Origin: ZC4RG20 sp963702105
Lineage (GTDB): Bacteria; Pseudomonadota; Gammaproteobacteria; Steroidobacterales; Rariloculaceae
Assembly: GCA_963702105.1 (NCBI GenBank)
Contig: OY969712.1
Coordinates: forward strand, 2,976,001 to 3,040,000
Reading direction: 5' to 3'
DNA length: 64,000 nt
Position numbers and translations under genes: made by a program. Numbering within the stretch: the stretch's first letter is position 1; each line of letters opens with the position of its first letter. The notes below the pieces were generated by a model that did no database searches, was not told the DNA's origin, and saw only the letters and a list, made by a program, of their open reading frames with translations. Below, in pieces: positions 46,011-54,784 of this stretch.

Positions 46011-47947
46011 CACGGCAGCCGGAAAGCCACGACCTCGTCGCCCGCGACGACGGCCACGTACTGTTTGCCGTCCGCGGCGAGGTAAGTCATCGGGTCGGCA
46101 TTGGCCTCGGCGCCGAGCTTCGCGGCCCACAGCTCCTTGCCGTCATGCGAGTCGAAGGCCCGCAGGCGATGGTCGTTCGTCGCGCCCACGAACACGAGGC
46201 CGCCTGCCGTCGCCGCGGGCCCCGCGCTGCCGCTGCCGCCCGTGAGGCGCTTGCCCTCGGGCAGCGCCTCGGTCGTCCCGAGCGTGCTCTGCCAGGCGAT
46301 TTCGCCCGTGTTTGCGTTCACGGCGACGAGCCGCGACCACGGCGGACGGTAGCAAGGCAGAACGGCGACCGTCTCGCCCGCCGCGTTTTTCAATGGCGCG
46401 CTGAACGAGGCGTACGGCCCGGGACCGCCCACGCTCGCGCGGTCGTAAGGGGTCGTGGCGCCCTGCGTGCCGCGGCCGTAGTTCTTACCGGGCTGCTTGC
46501 GCTCGATCCAGCCCACGAGCGAGGTGTCGTGGGCATTGACGAACACGTAGCCCGTCTTCGGATCCGCGGCCGCGCCGCCCCAGTTGACGCCGCCCGTGCC
46601 GCCCGGCAGCTGGATCGTGCTCTTCGGCGGATCGTCGGCCGCATGAAACGAAAACGGCGTGTACGGTCCCGCATTGTAGAAGCCGCCGCTCTTCTCCCAG
46701 AGCGCCTCGCAGGCCGCAACGTGCTGCGCCGAGGTGTCCGCGGCGCGCACCATGTCGCGGTTCTTATCGAAGGCGACGCGCGCGAGCGGCCCCGGCTTCA
46801 GCGGGAAAGGCTGCGTCGGCGAATACCATTCGTCCGGCACGTCGCCCTTCGGCACGGGCCGCTCCTCGACGCCGAACAGCGGCTTGCCCGTCGTCCGGTC
46901 GAGAATGAACATCCACCCGGTCTTGTTGATTGCGGCGAGCGCCGGCACGCGGCGGCCGCCTTGCTCAACGTCGACGAGCACGGGCGGACTCGGCTCGTCC
47001 GAGTCCCACAGATCGTGATGCACGGTCTGGAAGTGCCACAGGTACTTGCCGGTCTTGGCGTCCACGGCGACGATCGAGTTGCCGAACAGGTCGTCGCCGG
47101 GGCGGTCGCCGCCCCAGTAGTTTGCGGCGGGCCCCGAGACTGGCATGTAAAGAATGCCGCGCTCCGCGTCGAGCGTCATGTAGAAGGCCCAGACGTTGAC
47201 GCCTGAGCGGCCGCGCCACCCGTGATCGAGCCAGCTCTCGTGGCCCACCTCGCCCGGCAGCGGCACGGTATGGAAATCCCACAGATGCTTGCCCGTGCGC
47301 ACGTCGAAGGCGCGCGTGTCGCCAGGCTCGGCGAGTTGCACTTCGCCCGTCGTCGCACCGAGGATCGCGACGTTGTCGTAGATCAATGGAACGCCGTTCC
47401 ACGGCACTGCGATCTGCACGATACCGTCGCGGCCGAAGCCCGCAGCCGGCCGGCCCGTGCGCGCATCCAGCGCGACGAGCGTCGGACCGGCCGTCACGAG
47501 AATGCGTGCCGGATGAGTCTCGTCGCCGGGCCAGTAGGCCACGCCCCGGGCCGTGGTCGTGAGCGGCGCGGGCAGCTCGCTGCGCCAGAGCTCGCGGCCG
47601 CTCGCGGCCTCGAGTGCGAGGACGGCGTCCCCGTCCGCGGGCAGATACATGACGCCATCGACGACGATCGGCGTCGCCTCCGGGTTGCCGCGCGGTCCGG
47701 GCCGAGCATCGCCGCCGCTTCCGCCCCTCGCCACATGGACCGACCAGGCCTGCACGAGTCCGGCGACGTTGCCTGCGTCCAGCTGCGTCAGCGGCGAGTA
47801 GCGCGTGCCCGCGTAGTCGTGCCCGTACATCGGCCAGTCGGCCGAGGGGTCCGCGGCGCGAGCCGCCTGGGCCGAAGCAAGCAACAGGAGCGACGCGCCG
47901 AGCGCAAAGACCCGCCGCGGGCACCTCAGGTGCGATGATGCCAACAT
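46010..47947 (-). CDS. PQQ-dependent dehydrogenase, membrane glucose dehydrogenase-like propeller without the membrane domain
   Basis: A 645-residue exported quinoprotein. The signal peptide covers about residues 10-32. The propeller starts with DWPMYGHDYAGTRYSPLTQLD and contains the tryptophan-docking repeats (GKYLWHFQTVHHDLWDSDEP, TGEIAWQS, DGKELWAAKLG). HHDLWDSDEPSPPVL corresponds to the catalytic-Asp region of glucose dehydrogenases. The N-terminal membrane helices of E. coli Gcd are absent, and so is a heme motif, so electrons must leave through a separate carrier. ATG 47945-47947 follows GGGGGGAA; the frame extends upstream without a better start. Its real substrate is unknown. Confidence 0.86.
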   Translation of the reverse strand: MLASSHLRCPRRVFALGASLLLLASAQAARAADPSADWPMYGHDYAGTRYSPLTQLDAGNVAGLVQAWSVHVARGGSGGDARPGPRGNPEATPIVVDGVMYLPADGDAVLALEAASGRELWRSELPAPLTTTARGVAYWPGDETHPARILVTAGPTLVALDARTGRPAAGFGRDGIVQIAVPWNGVPLIYDNVAILGATTGEVQLAEPGDTRAFDVRTGKHLWDFHTVPLPGEVGHESWLDHGWRGRSGVNVWAFYMTLDAERGILYMPVSGPAANYWGGDRPGDDLFGNSIVAVDAKTGKYLWHFQTVHHDLWDSDEPSPPVLVDVEQGGRRVPALAAINKTGWMFILDRTTGKPLFGVEERPVPKGDVPDEWYSPTQPFPLKPGPLARVAFDKNRDMVRAADTSAQHVAACEALWEKSGGFYNAGPYTPFSFHAADDPPKSTIQLPGGTGGVNWGGAAADPKTGYVFVNAHDTSLVGWIERKQPGKNYGRGTQGATTPYDRASVGGPGPYASFSAPLKNAAGETVAVLPCYRPPWSRLVAVNANTGEIAWQSTLGTTEALPEGKRLTGGSGSAGPAATAGGLVFVGATNDHRLRAFDSHDGKELWAAKLGAEANADPMTYLAADGKQYVAVVAGDEVVAFRLP

Positions 47948-48151
47948 TTGTTCCCCCCGACTCTGCCGCAACCACTGAAACTTCCGGGTTCTCGTTCGCC
48001 GCCGTTTAGCAACGATGGCCCGCCGATTCGTTTCCGCCCATGGTAACGACAATGCGCTCGCGACGAAATCGGCCGCCGCACGGGCTTGGGCCGAGGCTGA
48101 AGCCCACCGCAAACGTCTCTGCGGCGAGGCCAAGGCACCGACCGCCGCGAC

Positions 48152-49591
48152 TCAGAATGCCGCCTGCTTCGGCGCCCTCGGGAACGGGATCACGTCGCGA
48201 ATGTTCTGCATGCCCGTAGCGTACTGAATCGTGCGCTCGAACCCGAGGCCGAAGCCCGCGTGCGGCACGCTTCCGTACCGCCGCAGGTCGCGGTACCACC
48301 AGTAAGGCGCCGGGTCGAGCCCCATCTCGCGCATGCGCGCGTCGAGCACGTCGAGCCGCTCCTCGCGCTGCGAGCCGCCGATGATCTCGCCGATGCCCGG
48401 GGCCAGCACGTCCATGGCCGCGACCGTCTTGCCGTCGTCGTTCTGGCGCATGTAGAACGCCTTGATCTCGCGCGGATAGTCCATCACGACGACGGGCCGC
48501 CCGACGTGCTCCTCGGTGAGCCAACGCTCGTGCTCGGACTGCAGGTCCAGCCCCCAGCGGACCGGGAACTCGAACTTCTTCTTGGAGCGCTCGAGCGCCT
48601 CGACGGCCTCGCCGTAGGTCATGCGCTCGAAGCTCGCGTCCACGAACTGCTCGAGCCGCGTCACGCAGTCCTTGTCGATGCGCTCCGCAAAGAAACCCAT
48701 GTCGTCCTGACGCGCTTCGAGCAATTCACGGAAGACGGCCTTCAGAAACGCCTCCGCGAGATCGGCGTTGTCGTGCAGGTCGGCAAACGCGATCTCGGGC
48801 TCGACCATCCAGAATTCGGCCAGGTGGCGGCTCGTATTGGAGTTCTCCGCGCGGAACGTCGGTCCGAACGTATAGACCTTCGTCATCGAGAGGCAGTAGG
48901 CCTCGATGTTGAGCTGGCCCGAAACCGTGAGATTCGTCTGGCGGCCGAAGAAATCCTGCGCGAAGTCGACGCCGCCCTGCGGCGTACGAGGCAGGTTCGC
49001 GAGATCGAGCGTGGAGACGCGAAACATCTCTCCCGCCCCTTCCGCGTCGCTCGAGGTGATGATCGGCGTGTGAATCCAGAAGAAGCCGTGCCTGTCGAAA
49101 AAGCGGTGGATCGCCATCGCGAGCGTATGCCGCACGCGCGCGATCGCGCCGAACGTGTTCGTACGGGAGCGCAGGTGCGCGACCTCGCGCAGGTATTCGA
49201 ACGAATGCCGCTTCGCGCTGACCGGGTACGTGTCCGGATCGTCTACCCAGCCGAGCACCTCGATCGAAGCGGCCTGGATCTCGACGTTTTGCCCCTTGCC
49301 CTGGCTTTCGACGACCTTGCCGCGCACGAGGATCGCGCAGCCCGTCGAGAGCCGCACTATCTCGGTCTCGTAGTTCGGCAGCGAGCCCTGCGCCACGACC
49401 TGTATAGGGTCGAATACCGATCCGTCCGAGAGGTGAATGAACGAGAGACCGCCGGCCGACTTCGAGTCCCGGCGCGTACGTACCCAGCCCCGCAGACTTA
49501 CGTCGGCGCCGGTCGGCACGCGCCCGGTCGCTACGTCCGCGACGCTCTTACGTTCCAGAAAGGGAGTGGGCACTTCAGTGGACTTCGCCAT
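48152..49591 (-). CDS. asnS: Asparaginyl-tRNA synthetase
   Basis: This 479-residue class IIb synthetase charges tRNA-Asn. An N-terminal OB-fold anticodon domain (VSLRGWVRTRRDSKSAGGLSFI in two blocks) precedes the catalytic core. Motif 2 is FGPTFRAENSNTSRHLAEFWMVEPE, split as TFRAENSNTSRHLAEF, and motif 3 lies in GFGLGFERTIQY. Length and residues fit bacterial AsnRS rather than AspRS. The ATG at 49589-49591 is preceded by AAGGAGA; the frame extends upstream without homology. A paired palindromic repeat lies between it and the DUF302 gene. Confidence 0.95.
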   Translation of the reverse strand: MAKSTEVPTPFLERKSVADVATGRVPTGADVSLRGWVRTRRDSKSAGGLSFIHLSDGSVFDPIQVVAQGSLPNYETEIVRLSTGCAILVRGKVVESQGKGQNVEIQAASIEVLGWVDDPDTYPVSAKRHSFEYLREVAHLRSRTNTFGAIARVRHTLAMAIHRFFDRHGFFWIHTPIITSSDAEGAGEMFRVSTLDLANLPRTPQGGVDFAQDFFGRQTNLTVSGQLNIEAYCLSMTKVYTFGPTFRAENSNTSRHLAEFWMVEPEIAFADLHDNADLAEAFLKAVFRELLEARQDDMGFFAERIDKDCVTRLEQFVDASFERMTYGEAVEALERSKKKFEFPVRWGLDLQSEHERWLTEEHVGRPVVVMDYPREIKAFYMRQNDDGKTVAAMDVLAPGIGEIIGGSQREERLDVLDARMREMGLDPAPYWWYRDLRRYGSVPHAGFGLGFERTIQYATGMQNIRDVIPFPRAPKQAAF

Positions 49592-49713
49592 GAGGTCTCC
49601 TTGGGATCCGGCGTCCTGTCGCGCATAAGATCGGGCCTCGCAGCGCGAGCTCGAGGCGAATCGCTCGATGTGCACGAGTATTGTGAGGCGGCGGGCGCGC
49701 GGCGGGCAATCGC

Positions 49714-49800
49714 GCCGAAAAAGGGGACAGAGCCCTTTTTCGAGCGACGCGCTCAAGGAGATCCGGCCATCTGCGGAAAAAGGGCTCTGACCCCTTTTCT
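49714..49800. repeat. Paired inverted palindromic repeat (REPIN-like), copy 3
   Basis: The left arm is 49714-49742 (with GGGGACAG instead of GGGGTCAG) and the inverse right arm 49773-49800. It lies just beyond the 3' end of the RND/DUF302 operon and upstream of asnS, so it could end the efflux-operon transcript. Confidence 0.88.
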
Positions 49801-49807
49801 TCTTTTC

Positions 49808-50191
49808 TTAAAGCGCCGCCCGCACCCTCTCGAGCCGCGCCTTGACCTCCTGCGCGAGAGCATTCACGCCGGGCTTCTCCACGAGCTCGAGCACGGCGGC
49901 CGGGTCCATGAACGCGACCGTGACCGCGCCGTCCTCCTCCTCCCGCACGACGACGTTGCAGGGCAGCAGCAGCCCGATGTCCGGGTCCGCCTCGAGCGCG
50001 CGGTGCGCGAGCGGCGGATTGCAGGCGCCGAGAATCTTGTAGGGCCGGCGGTCCACGCCGAGCTTCTTCTTGAGCGTCTCCTTGACGTCGATCTCCGTCA
50101 GCACGCCGAAGCCCTCGGCTTTGAGGGCCTCGGTCACGCGATTCACGGCGTCCTCGAAGGAGCCGTCGAGCTTGGTCGAGAATCCATACAT
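49808..50191 (-). CDS. DUF302 family protein
   Basis: A 127-residue cytosolic protein with no signal peptide. DUF302 core motifs are visible: FEDAVNRVTEALKAEGFGVLTEID, with VKETLKKKLG, YKILGACNPPLAHRALEADP and LLPCNVVVREE, which includes two conserved Cys in the fold. The biochemical role is unknown, but DUF302 genes recur next to ArsR, DUF2892 and SQR-like genes in bacteria handling sulfide or toxic thiophilic compounds. It is the last gene of the operon, 20 bases after the RND pump gene. Confidence 0.88.
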   Translation of the reverse strand: MYGFSTKLDGSFEDAVNRVTEALKAEGFGVLTEIDVKETLKKKLGVDRRPYKILGACNPPLAHRALEADPDIGLLLPCNVVVREEEDGAVTVAFMDPAAVLELVEKPGVNALAQEVKARLERVRAAL

Positions 50192-50211
50192 TTGCCTACT
50201 CCTTGCAAAGT

Positions 50212-53200
50212 TTACGTCGCGGGCTGCTCGTCCGCCTCGGCCGGGCTCTCCGTCTCGCCCGGCGGCCGCTGCAGCGCCCTGCGCGCCGCGCGCTCGTGCA
50301 GCCGGCGCGTCCACGCGTAGTAGAGCACCGGAATTACGACGAGCGTCAGCAGCGTCGAGACCAGGATGCCGAAGATCAGCGAGACGGCCAAGCCGCTGAA
50401 GATCGGGTCGTCGAGGATGAACAGCGCGCCGAGCATGGCCGCGACGGCCGTGAGCGCGATGGGCTTCGTCCGCACGGCCGTCGAGCGGATCACGGCCTCC
50501 TCGAGCGCGAGCCCGCGCGCGACCTCCTGCCGAATGAAATCCACGAGCAGGATCGAATTCCGCACGATGATGCCGGCCAACGCGATCATGCCGATCATCG
50601 AGGTCGCCGTGAACTGCTTGCCGAGCAGCGCGTGTCCCGGCATCACTCCGATGATCGTGAGCGGGATCGGCGCCATAATGATGAGCGGCAGCGCGTACGA
50701 GCGGAACTGCCCGACGACCAGCAGATAGATCAGGATGAGCCCGACCGAATAGGCGATGCCCATGTCGCGGAACGTCTCGTAGGTGATGCGCCACTCGCCG
50801 TCCCACTTGATACTGTAGTCGAACGGGTCCTCGGGCTGGCTCACGAAGTACTGCGCGACGTGCCGGCCGCCCGCCTTGCCCGCTTCGACGTCGCCGACGA
50901 GATCGAACATGCCGTAAAGCGGGCTGTCGAGCTTGCCGGCCATGTCGCCCGTCACGAACACGACGGGCAGCAGGTCCTTGTGGTAGATCGTCGGCTCCCA
51001 GGTCACGTCATCCACCCGGACGATCTCCGAGAGCGGCACGAGCTTCCCGCCGCTGCCCGCGACGCGCAGCATGAGCAGGCTGTCGAGCTCGGCCTTGTCT
51101 GGCACGGGCAGCTCGAGGCGCACGGGCACGGGGTACTTCTGATGCGTGTCGTGCAGGTACGCTACGTCCTGGCCGCTCAGTGCGGTCTGCAGGGCCTCGG
51201 TCACGCTCGCCTGCGAGACGCCGAGCAGCGCGGCCTTCTGCCTGTCCACCCTGAACAGCAGGCGCTTCGCGGGCGCCTCGACGCTCGTGTCCGTGTCGAC
51301 GATGTCGGGCGTCGCGTCGAACAGCTTGCGCAGGTTCAGCGCAAAGCGCTGCTGTCCCGCGTAGTCCGGACCGTAGACCTCGGCCACGATGGGCGCCTGC
51401 ACGGGCGGCCCGGGCGGCACCTCGACGACCTTGACCGAGCCGCCGAAGCGCTCGGCGATCTTCGCGAGCGCGGGCCGCACGCCGAGCGCGATCTCGTGGC
51501 TCTGCCGGTCGCGCTGCGCCTTGTCCACGAGGTTGACCTGGATGTCGCCTACGTTCGCGCCCGCGCGCAGGTAGTACTGGCGCACGAGCCCGTTGAAGTT
51601 GATCGGCGACGCGGTGCCGGCGTAGACCTCGTAGTCCGTGACTTCCGGCACGTTGCCGAGGGCGGCCGCCATCTGGTCGAGCACGCGCGCGGTCTGCTCG
51701 ACGGATGTGCCTTCCGGCATGTCGAGCACGACGTCGAACTCGGACTTGTTGTCGAACGGCAGCATCTTGAGCACGACCCACTGCAGGGCCACGAGCGAGA
51801 CGGCGCCCACGATCGCGATGCCGACCCCGGCGTAGAGCCAGTGCCGGGCCCGCCGCCCGCTCCCCGTCCCGAGGAACGGCGCGAGCAACGCGCGCGAAAC
51901 CCGGTAGAGCTTAGTCGGCTCGCCCTCGAGGACCGGCCCGTGCGCGAACTTGTGCAGCAGCTTTTTCGAGGCCCAGGGCGTGAAGATCAGCGCCACGGCC
52001 AGCGAGAGCAGCATGCCGCTGCTCGCGTTGATCGGGATCGGGCTCATGTACGGGCCCATGAGCCCCGTCACGAACGCCATCGGCAGCAGCGCCGCGATGA
52101 CGGTGAACGTCGCGAGGATCGTCGGGCCGCCGACCTCGTCCACGGCCCGCGGGATGGCCTGCTTGAGGCTCACGTCGCCCATGGCCATGTGCCGATGGAT
52201 GTTCTCGACGACGACGATCGCGTCGTCCACGAGAATGCCGATCGAGAAGATCAGCGCGAACAGCGAGACGCGGTTGATCGTGAAGCCCCAGGCCCACGAG
52301 GCGAACAGCGTGAGCGCGAGCGTGATCACGACCGCCGAGCCGACCACGATCGCCTCGCGCCAGCCGAGCGCGAAGATTACGAGCACGATGACCGAGCTCG
52401 TCGCGAAGATGAGCTTGTGGATGAGCTTCTCGGCCTTGTCGTTCGCGGTCTTGCCGTAGTTGCGCGTCACGGTCGTCTCGACGCCCTGCGGAATCAGGGT
52501 GCCGTGCAGCTCGGCAACGCGCGCGATGACGGCGTCCGCGATCGTCGCCGCGTTCGTGCCGGGCTTCTTGGCGACGGCCAGCGTCACGGCCGGCGCCGCG
52601 AGGTTCGGTTTGAGGCCTATGTGAGCCGCCGCGGGCCCCGTGCCGAACTGCACGTACTGCTCGGGCTGGTCGGGCCCGGCCGTGACTTTCGCGACGTCGT
52701 CGAGATAGATCGCATGCCCGTCGGCGACGCCGACGACGAGATTCGCCACGTCGTCGGCGTTGGCCAGGAAGGTGCCGGCCGTCACGGGCACATCGCGGTT
52801 ATTCGCGACCATCGACCCCGCCTGCGTCACGGTGTCGCTCGCGACGAGCGTCCCGCGCAGAGAATCGAGCGAGAGGCCGTAGGCCGCCAGGCGCTGCGGA
52901 TCGAGCTCGACGTGCACGACGCGGTCGGGCCCGCCGACCGTGTAGACGTCGCGGGTGCCCGGCACGCGCTTGATCTCGGCCTCGATCGAGTGGGCAACGC
53001 GCTGCAGATCGTGCGCGCCGCGCGCGGGATCCTGCGTCCACAGGGTCAGCGTCACGATGGGCACGTCGTCGATGCCCTTCGTCTTGATCAAAGGCTCCCC
53101 GACGCCGCTGTTCGGCGGCTGCCAGTCGCGGTGTGAGTAGATCGCGTCGTAGAGGCGCACGATCGCGGCCGTGCGGTCCTCCCCGACCTTGAACTGCACC

Positions 53201-53502
53201 GTGAGCACGGCCATGCCGGGCTGAGAGACGGAATACGTATGATCGACGCCGGCGATCTCGGCCAGCACCTGCTCCATCGGCACCGCGACGACGTTCTCGA
53301 CCTCGGCCGCGCTCGCACCGGGGAACGGCACGAACACGTTCGCGAACGTCACGTTGATCTGCGGCTCCTCCTCGCGCGGCGTCACGAGAACGGCGAAGAG
53401 GCCGAGCAGCAGGCCTGTCAGGGCCAACAGCGGCGTGATCTTCGAGTCCTGAAAACGCCTCGCGAGCGCCCCGGAAAAGCCGAGCTTCGCTTTATTCGCC
53501 AT
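50212..53502 (-). CDS. RND-family inner-membrane efflux transporter
   Basis: The 1096-residue AcrB-like proton antiporter of a tripartite pump has the N-terminal helix ITPLLALTGLLLGLFAVLV and two large periplasmic porter domains. The membrane core includes FALIFSIGILVDDAIVVVENIHRH, carrying the Asp pair of the proton relay, and a matching second half (ATSMIGMIALAGIIVRNSILLVDFI). It belongs to a subgroup whose N-terminus shows PREEEPQINVTFANVFVPFPG, common in HAE1-like pumps linked to SQR-like genes. It overlaps the adaptor gene by 11 bases. Substrates are unknown. Confidence 0.93.
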   Translation of the reverse strand: MANKAKLGFSGALARRFQDSKITPLLALTGLLLGLFAVLVTPREEEPQINVTFANVFVPFPGASAAEVENVVAVPMEQVLAEIAGVDHTYSVSQPGMAVLTVQFKVGEDRTAAIVRLYDAIYSHRDWQPPNSGVGEPLIKTKGIDDVPIVTLTLWTQDPARGAHDLQRVAHSIEAEIKRVPGTRDVYTVGGPDRVVHVELDPQRLAAYGLSLDSLRGTLVASDTVTQAGSMVANNRDVPVTAGTFLANADDVANLVVGVADGHAIYLDDVAKVTAGPDQPEQYVQFGTGPAAAHIGLKPNLAAPAVTLAVAKKPGTNAATIADAVIARVAELHGTLIPQGVETTVTRNYGKTANDKAEKLIHKLIFATSSVIVLVIFALGWREAIVVGSAVVITLALTLFASWAWGFTINRVSLFALIFSIGILVDDAIVVVENIHRHMAMGDVSLKQAIPRAVDEVGGPTILATFTVIAALLPMAFVTGLMGPYMSPIPINASSGMLLSLAVALIFTPWASKKLLHKFAHGPVLEGEPTKLYRVSRALLAPFLGTGSGRRARHWLYAGVGIAIVGAVSLVALQWVVLKMLPFDNKSEFDVVLDMPEGTSVEQTARVLDQMAAALGNVPEVTDYEVYAGTASPINFNGLVRQYYLRAGANVGDIQVNLVDKAQRDRQSHEIALGVRPALAKIAERFGGSVKVVEVPPGPPVQAPIVAEVYGPDYAGQQRFALNLRKLFDATPDIVDTDTSVEAPAKRLLFRVDRQKAALLGVSQASVTEALQTALSGQDVAYLHDTHQKYPVPVRLELPVPDKAELDSLLMLRVAGSGGKLVPLSEIVRVDDVTWEPTIYHKDLLPVVFVTGDMAGKLDSPLYGMFDLVGDVEAGKAGGRHVAQYFVSQPEDPFDYSIKWDGEWRITYETFRDMGIAYSVGLILIYLLVVGQFRSYALPLIIMAPIPLTIIGVMPGHALLGKQFTATSMIGMIALAGIIVRNSILLVDFIRQEVARGLALEEAVIRSTAVRTKPIALTAVAAMLGALFILDDPIFSGLAVSLIFGILVSTLLTLVVIPVLYYAWTRRLHERAARRALQRPPGETESPAEADEQPAT

Positions 53503-54640
53503 CCTTGCCCCCCGCCTGCGCGCGCTCCTTGGGCTGCGCCTTCTCGTACACGCCCGCCGCCACCGGATCGAGCGCGACGCGCTCGCCGGCGTCGAGCCCC
53601 GCGAGCACCTCGACGGCGTCGCCGTAGCGCCGGCCGAGCCTGAGCTGCCGCAGCACGACGCGATTGCCCTCGACGACGTAGGCGGCCGTGAGCTCGCTGC
53701 GCGAGACGATCGCGGCGGCCGGAATCAACAGGCGCCGGGTCTCGCCGACGACGAGGCCGACCTTGACGAACATGCCGGGGTACAGCGTGGCCGCGCGGTC
53801 CGGCAGGTTCACTCGCACCTGAAACGTGTTCGAGACCGGGTCCGCGACGGGGAAGAACGTAAGGCTCTTGCCCTCGATGCGCTTGTCGTCCGTATAGACG
53901 AACGCCTTGCCGATCTTGCGAACGGGCTCGATGAGGCTCTGCGGCACGGAGACGTTGACGCGCACGGATTCGAGCGAGAGGCCGCTCATGAGCGGCTGGC
54001 CCGCCGTAACGAGCTCCCCGATCTGCACGTGACGCGCCGAGACGATCCCCGAGTACGGCGCCTTGACGACCGTGTAGTCGAGTTGCTCCTTGGCCGCCGC
54101 GACGCCCGAGCGCGCCGCCTGCAGCCGCGCACCGGCGGCATCCTTGTTGGCCTTGGCCTGGTCGAAGCGGGCCTTCGGCACGGTCTCGTTGCGGTACATG
54201 CCCGAGACGCGCTCGAACTCCTTGTCCGCCTCGGCCGCGCGCGCCTCGGCCTCCGCGAGCGCCGCCTCGGCGCGCTTGAGCGCGGCGCGCTGCTCCGTGT
54301 CGGTCAGCCTCACGATGACGGCCCCCGCCTCGACGAAGTCGTTGACGTCGAAGGGCAGTTCCGCGACCCGTCCCGACGTCTGGGCCGAGACCGTCGCACG
54401 GTTCACGGCCTCGACGGTCCCGTCGAACACGCGTTCGCGCGGCGCGACCTGGTAGGCGGCCTCGGCCGTCGCGAACGGCAGCTCGGGTGTGGCCGCGCTC
54501 GCGGCCGTCGCGCCGAGCGGCGCGCCGAGCCCGACGAGCAGGGCCAGGCCGAGGTGGCCGGCGAGCCCCGCAAGAATGGGGCGGGGCGCGGGGAGACGCC
54601 GCCGCTCGAGGATCGGCCGCCGCATGGAAAAGCTCATCAT
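53492..54640 (-). CDS. RND efflux periplasmic adaptor (membrane fusion protein)
   Basis: A 382-residue adaptor linking the RND pump to the outer-membrane factor. An N-terminal signal/anchor helix comes first, then the lipoyl half-motif (TVSAQTSGRVAELPFDVNDFV), an alpha-helical hairpin rich in Ala/Glu (residues 105-170), the second lipoyl half (YSGIVSARHVQIGELVTAGQ), and beta-barrel and membrane-proximal domains. GAGGTG lies six bases before the ATG at 54638-54640, which I prefer to a GTG three codons upstream. The leader contains the 14-bp tandem repeat array. Confidence 0.88.
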   Translation of the reverse strand: MMSFSMRRPILERRRLPAPRPILAGLAGHLGLALLVGLGAPLGATAASAATPELPFATAEAAYQVAPRERVFDGTVEAVNRATVSAQTSGRVAELPFDVNDFVEAGAVIVRLTDTEQRAALKRAEAALAEAEARAAEADKEFERVSGMYRNETVPKARFDQAKANKDAAGARLQAARSGVAAAKEQLDYTVVKAPYSGIVSARHVQIGELVTAGQPLMSGLSLESVRVNVSVPQSLIEPVRKIGKAFVYTDDKRIEGKSLTFFPVADPVSNTFQVRVNLPDRAATLYPGMFVKVGLVVGETRRLLIPAAAIVSRSELTAAYVVEGNRVVLRQLRLGRRYGDAVEVLAGLDAGERVALDPVAAGVYEKAQPKERAQAGGKDGE

Positions 54641-54652
54641 CTGCTGCACCTC

Positions 54653-54764
54653 GAATGCCTGATTACGAATGCCTGATTACGAATGCCTGATCACGAATGC
54701 CTGATCACGAATGCCTGATCACGAACGCTCGATCACGAATGCCCGATCACGAATGCTCGAATTC
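54653..54764. repeat. Eight-copy 14-bp tandem repeat inside the efflux operon
   Basis: Eight head-to-tail units of GAATGCCTGATCAC, with T/C variants, run from 54653 to 54764. The first two carry GATTAC and the last three have diverged. The array fills nearly the whole gap between the outer-membrane-factor gene and the adaptor gene and ends 12 bases before the adaptor ATG. It contains repeated TGATCA-type palindromes. There are no unique spacers, so it is not CRISPR. Confidence 0.93.
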
Positions 54765-54784
54765 AATTGCTCGTGAGCGAACGC

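Noticed and set aside
50203..53136. Open frame of 977 codons on the plus strand
   Set aside because: It is the antisense shadow of the RND pump gene; its Arg/His/Asp-rich composition resembles no protein family.
54653..54764. CRISPR array
   Set aside because: The 14-base units are contiguous with no unique spacers, and no cas genes are present.
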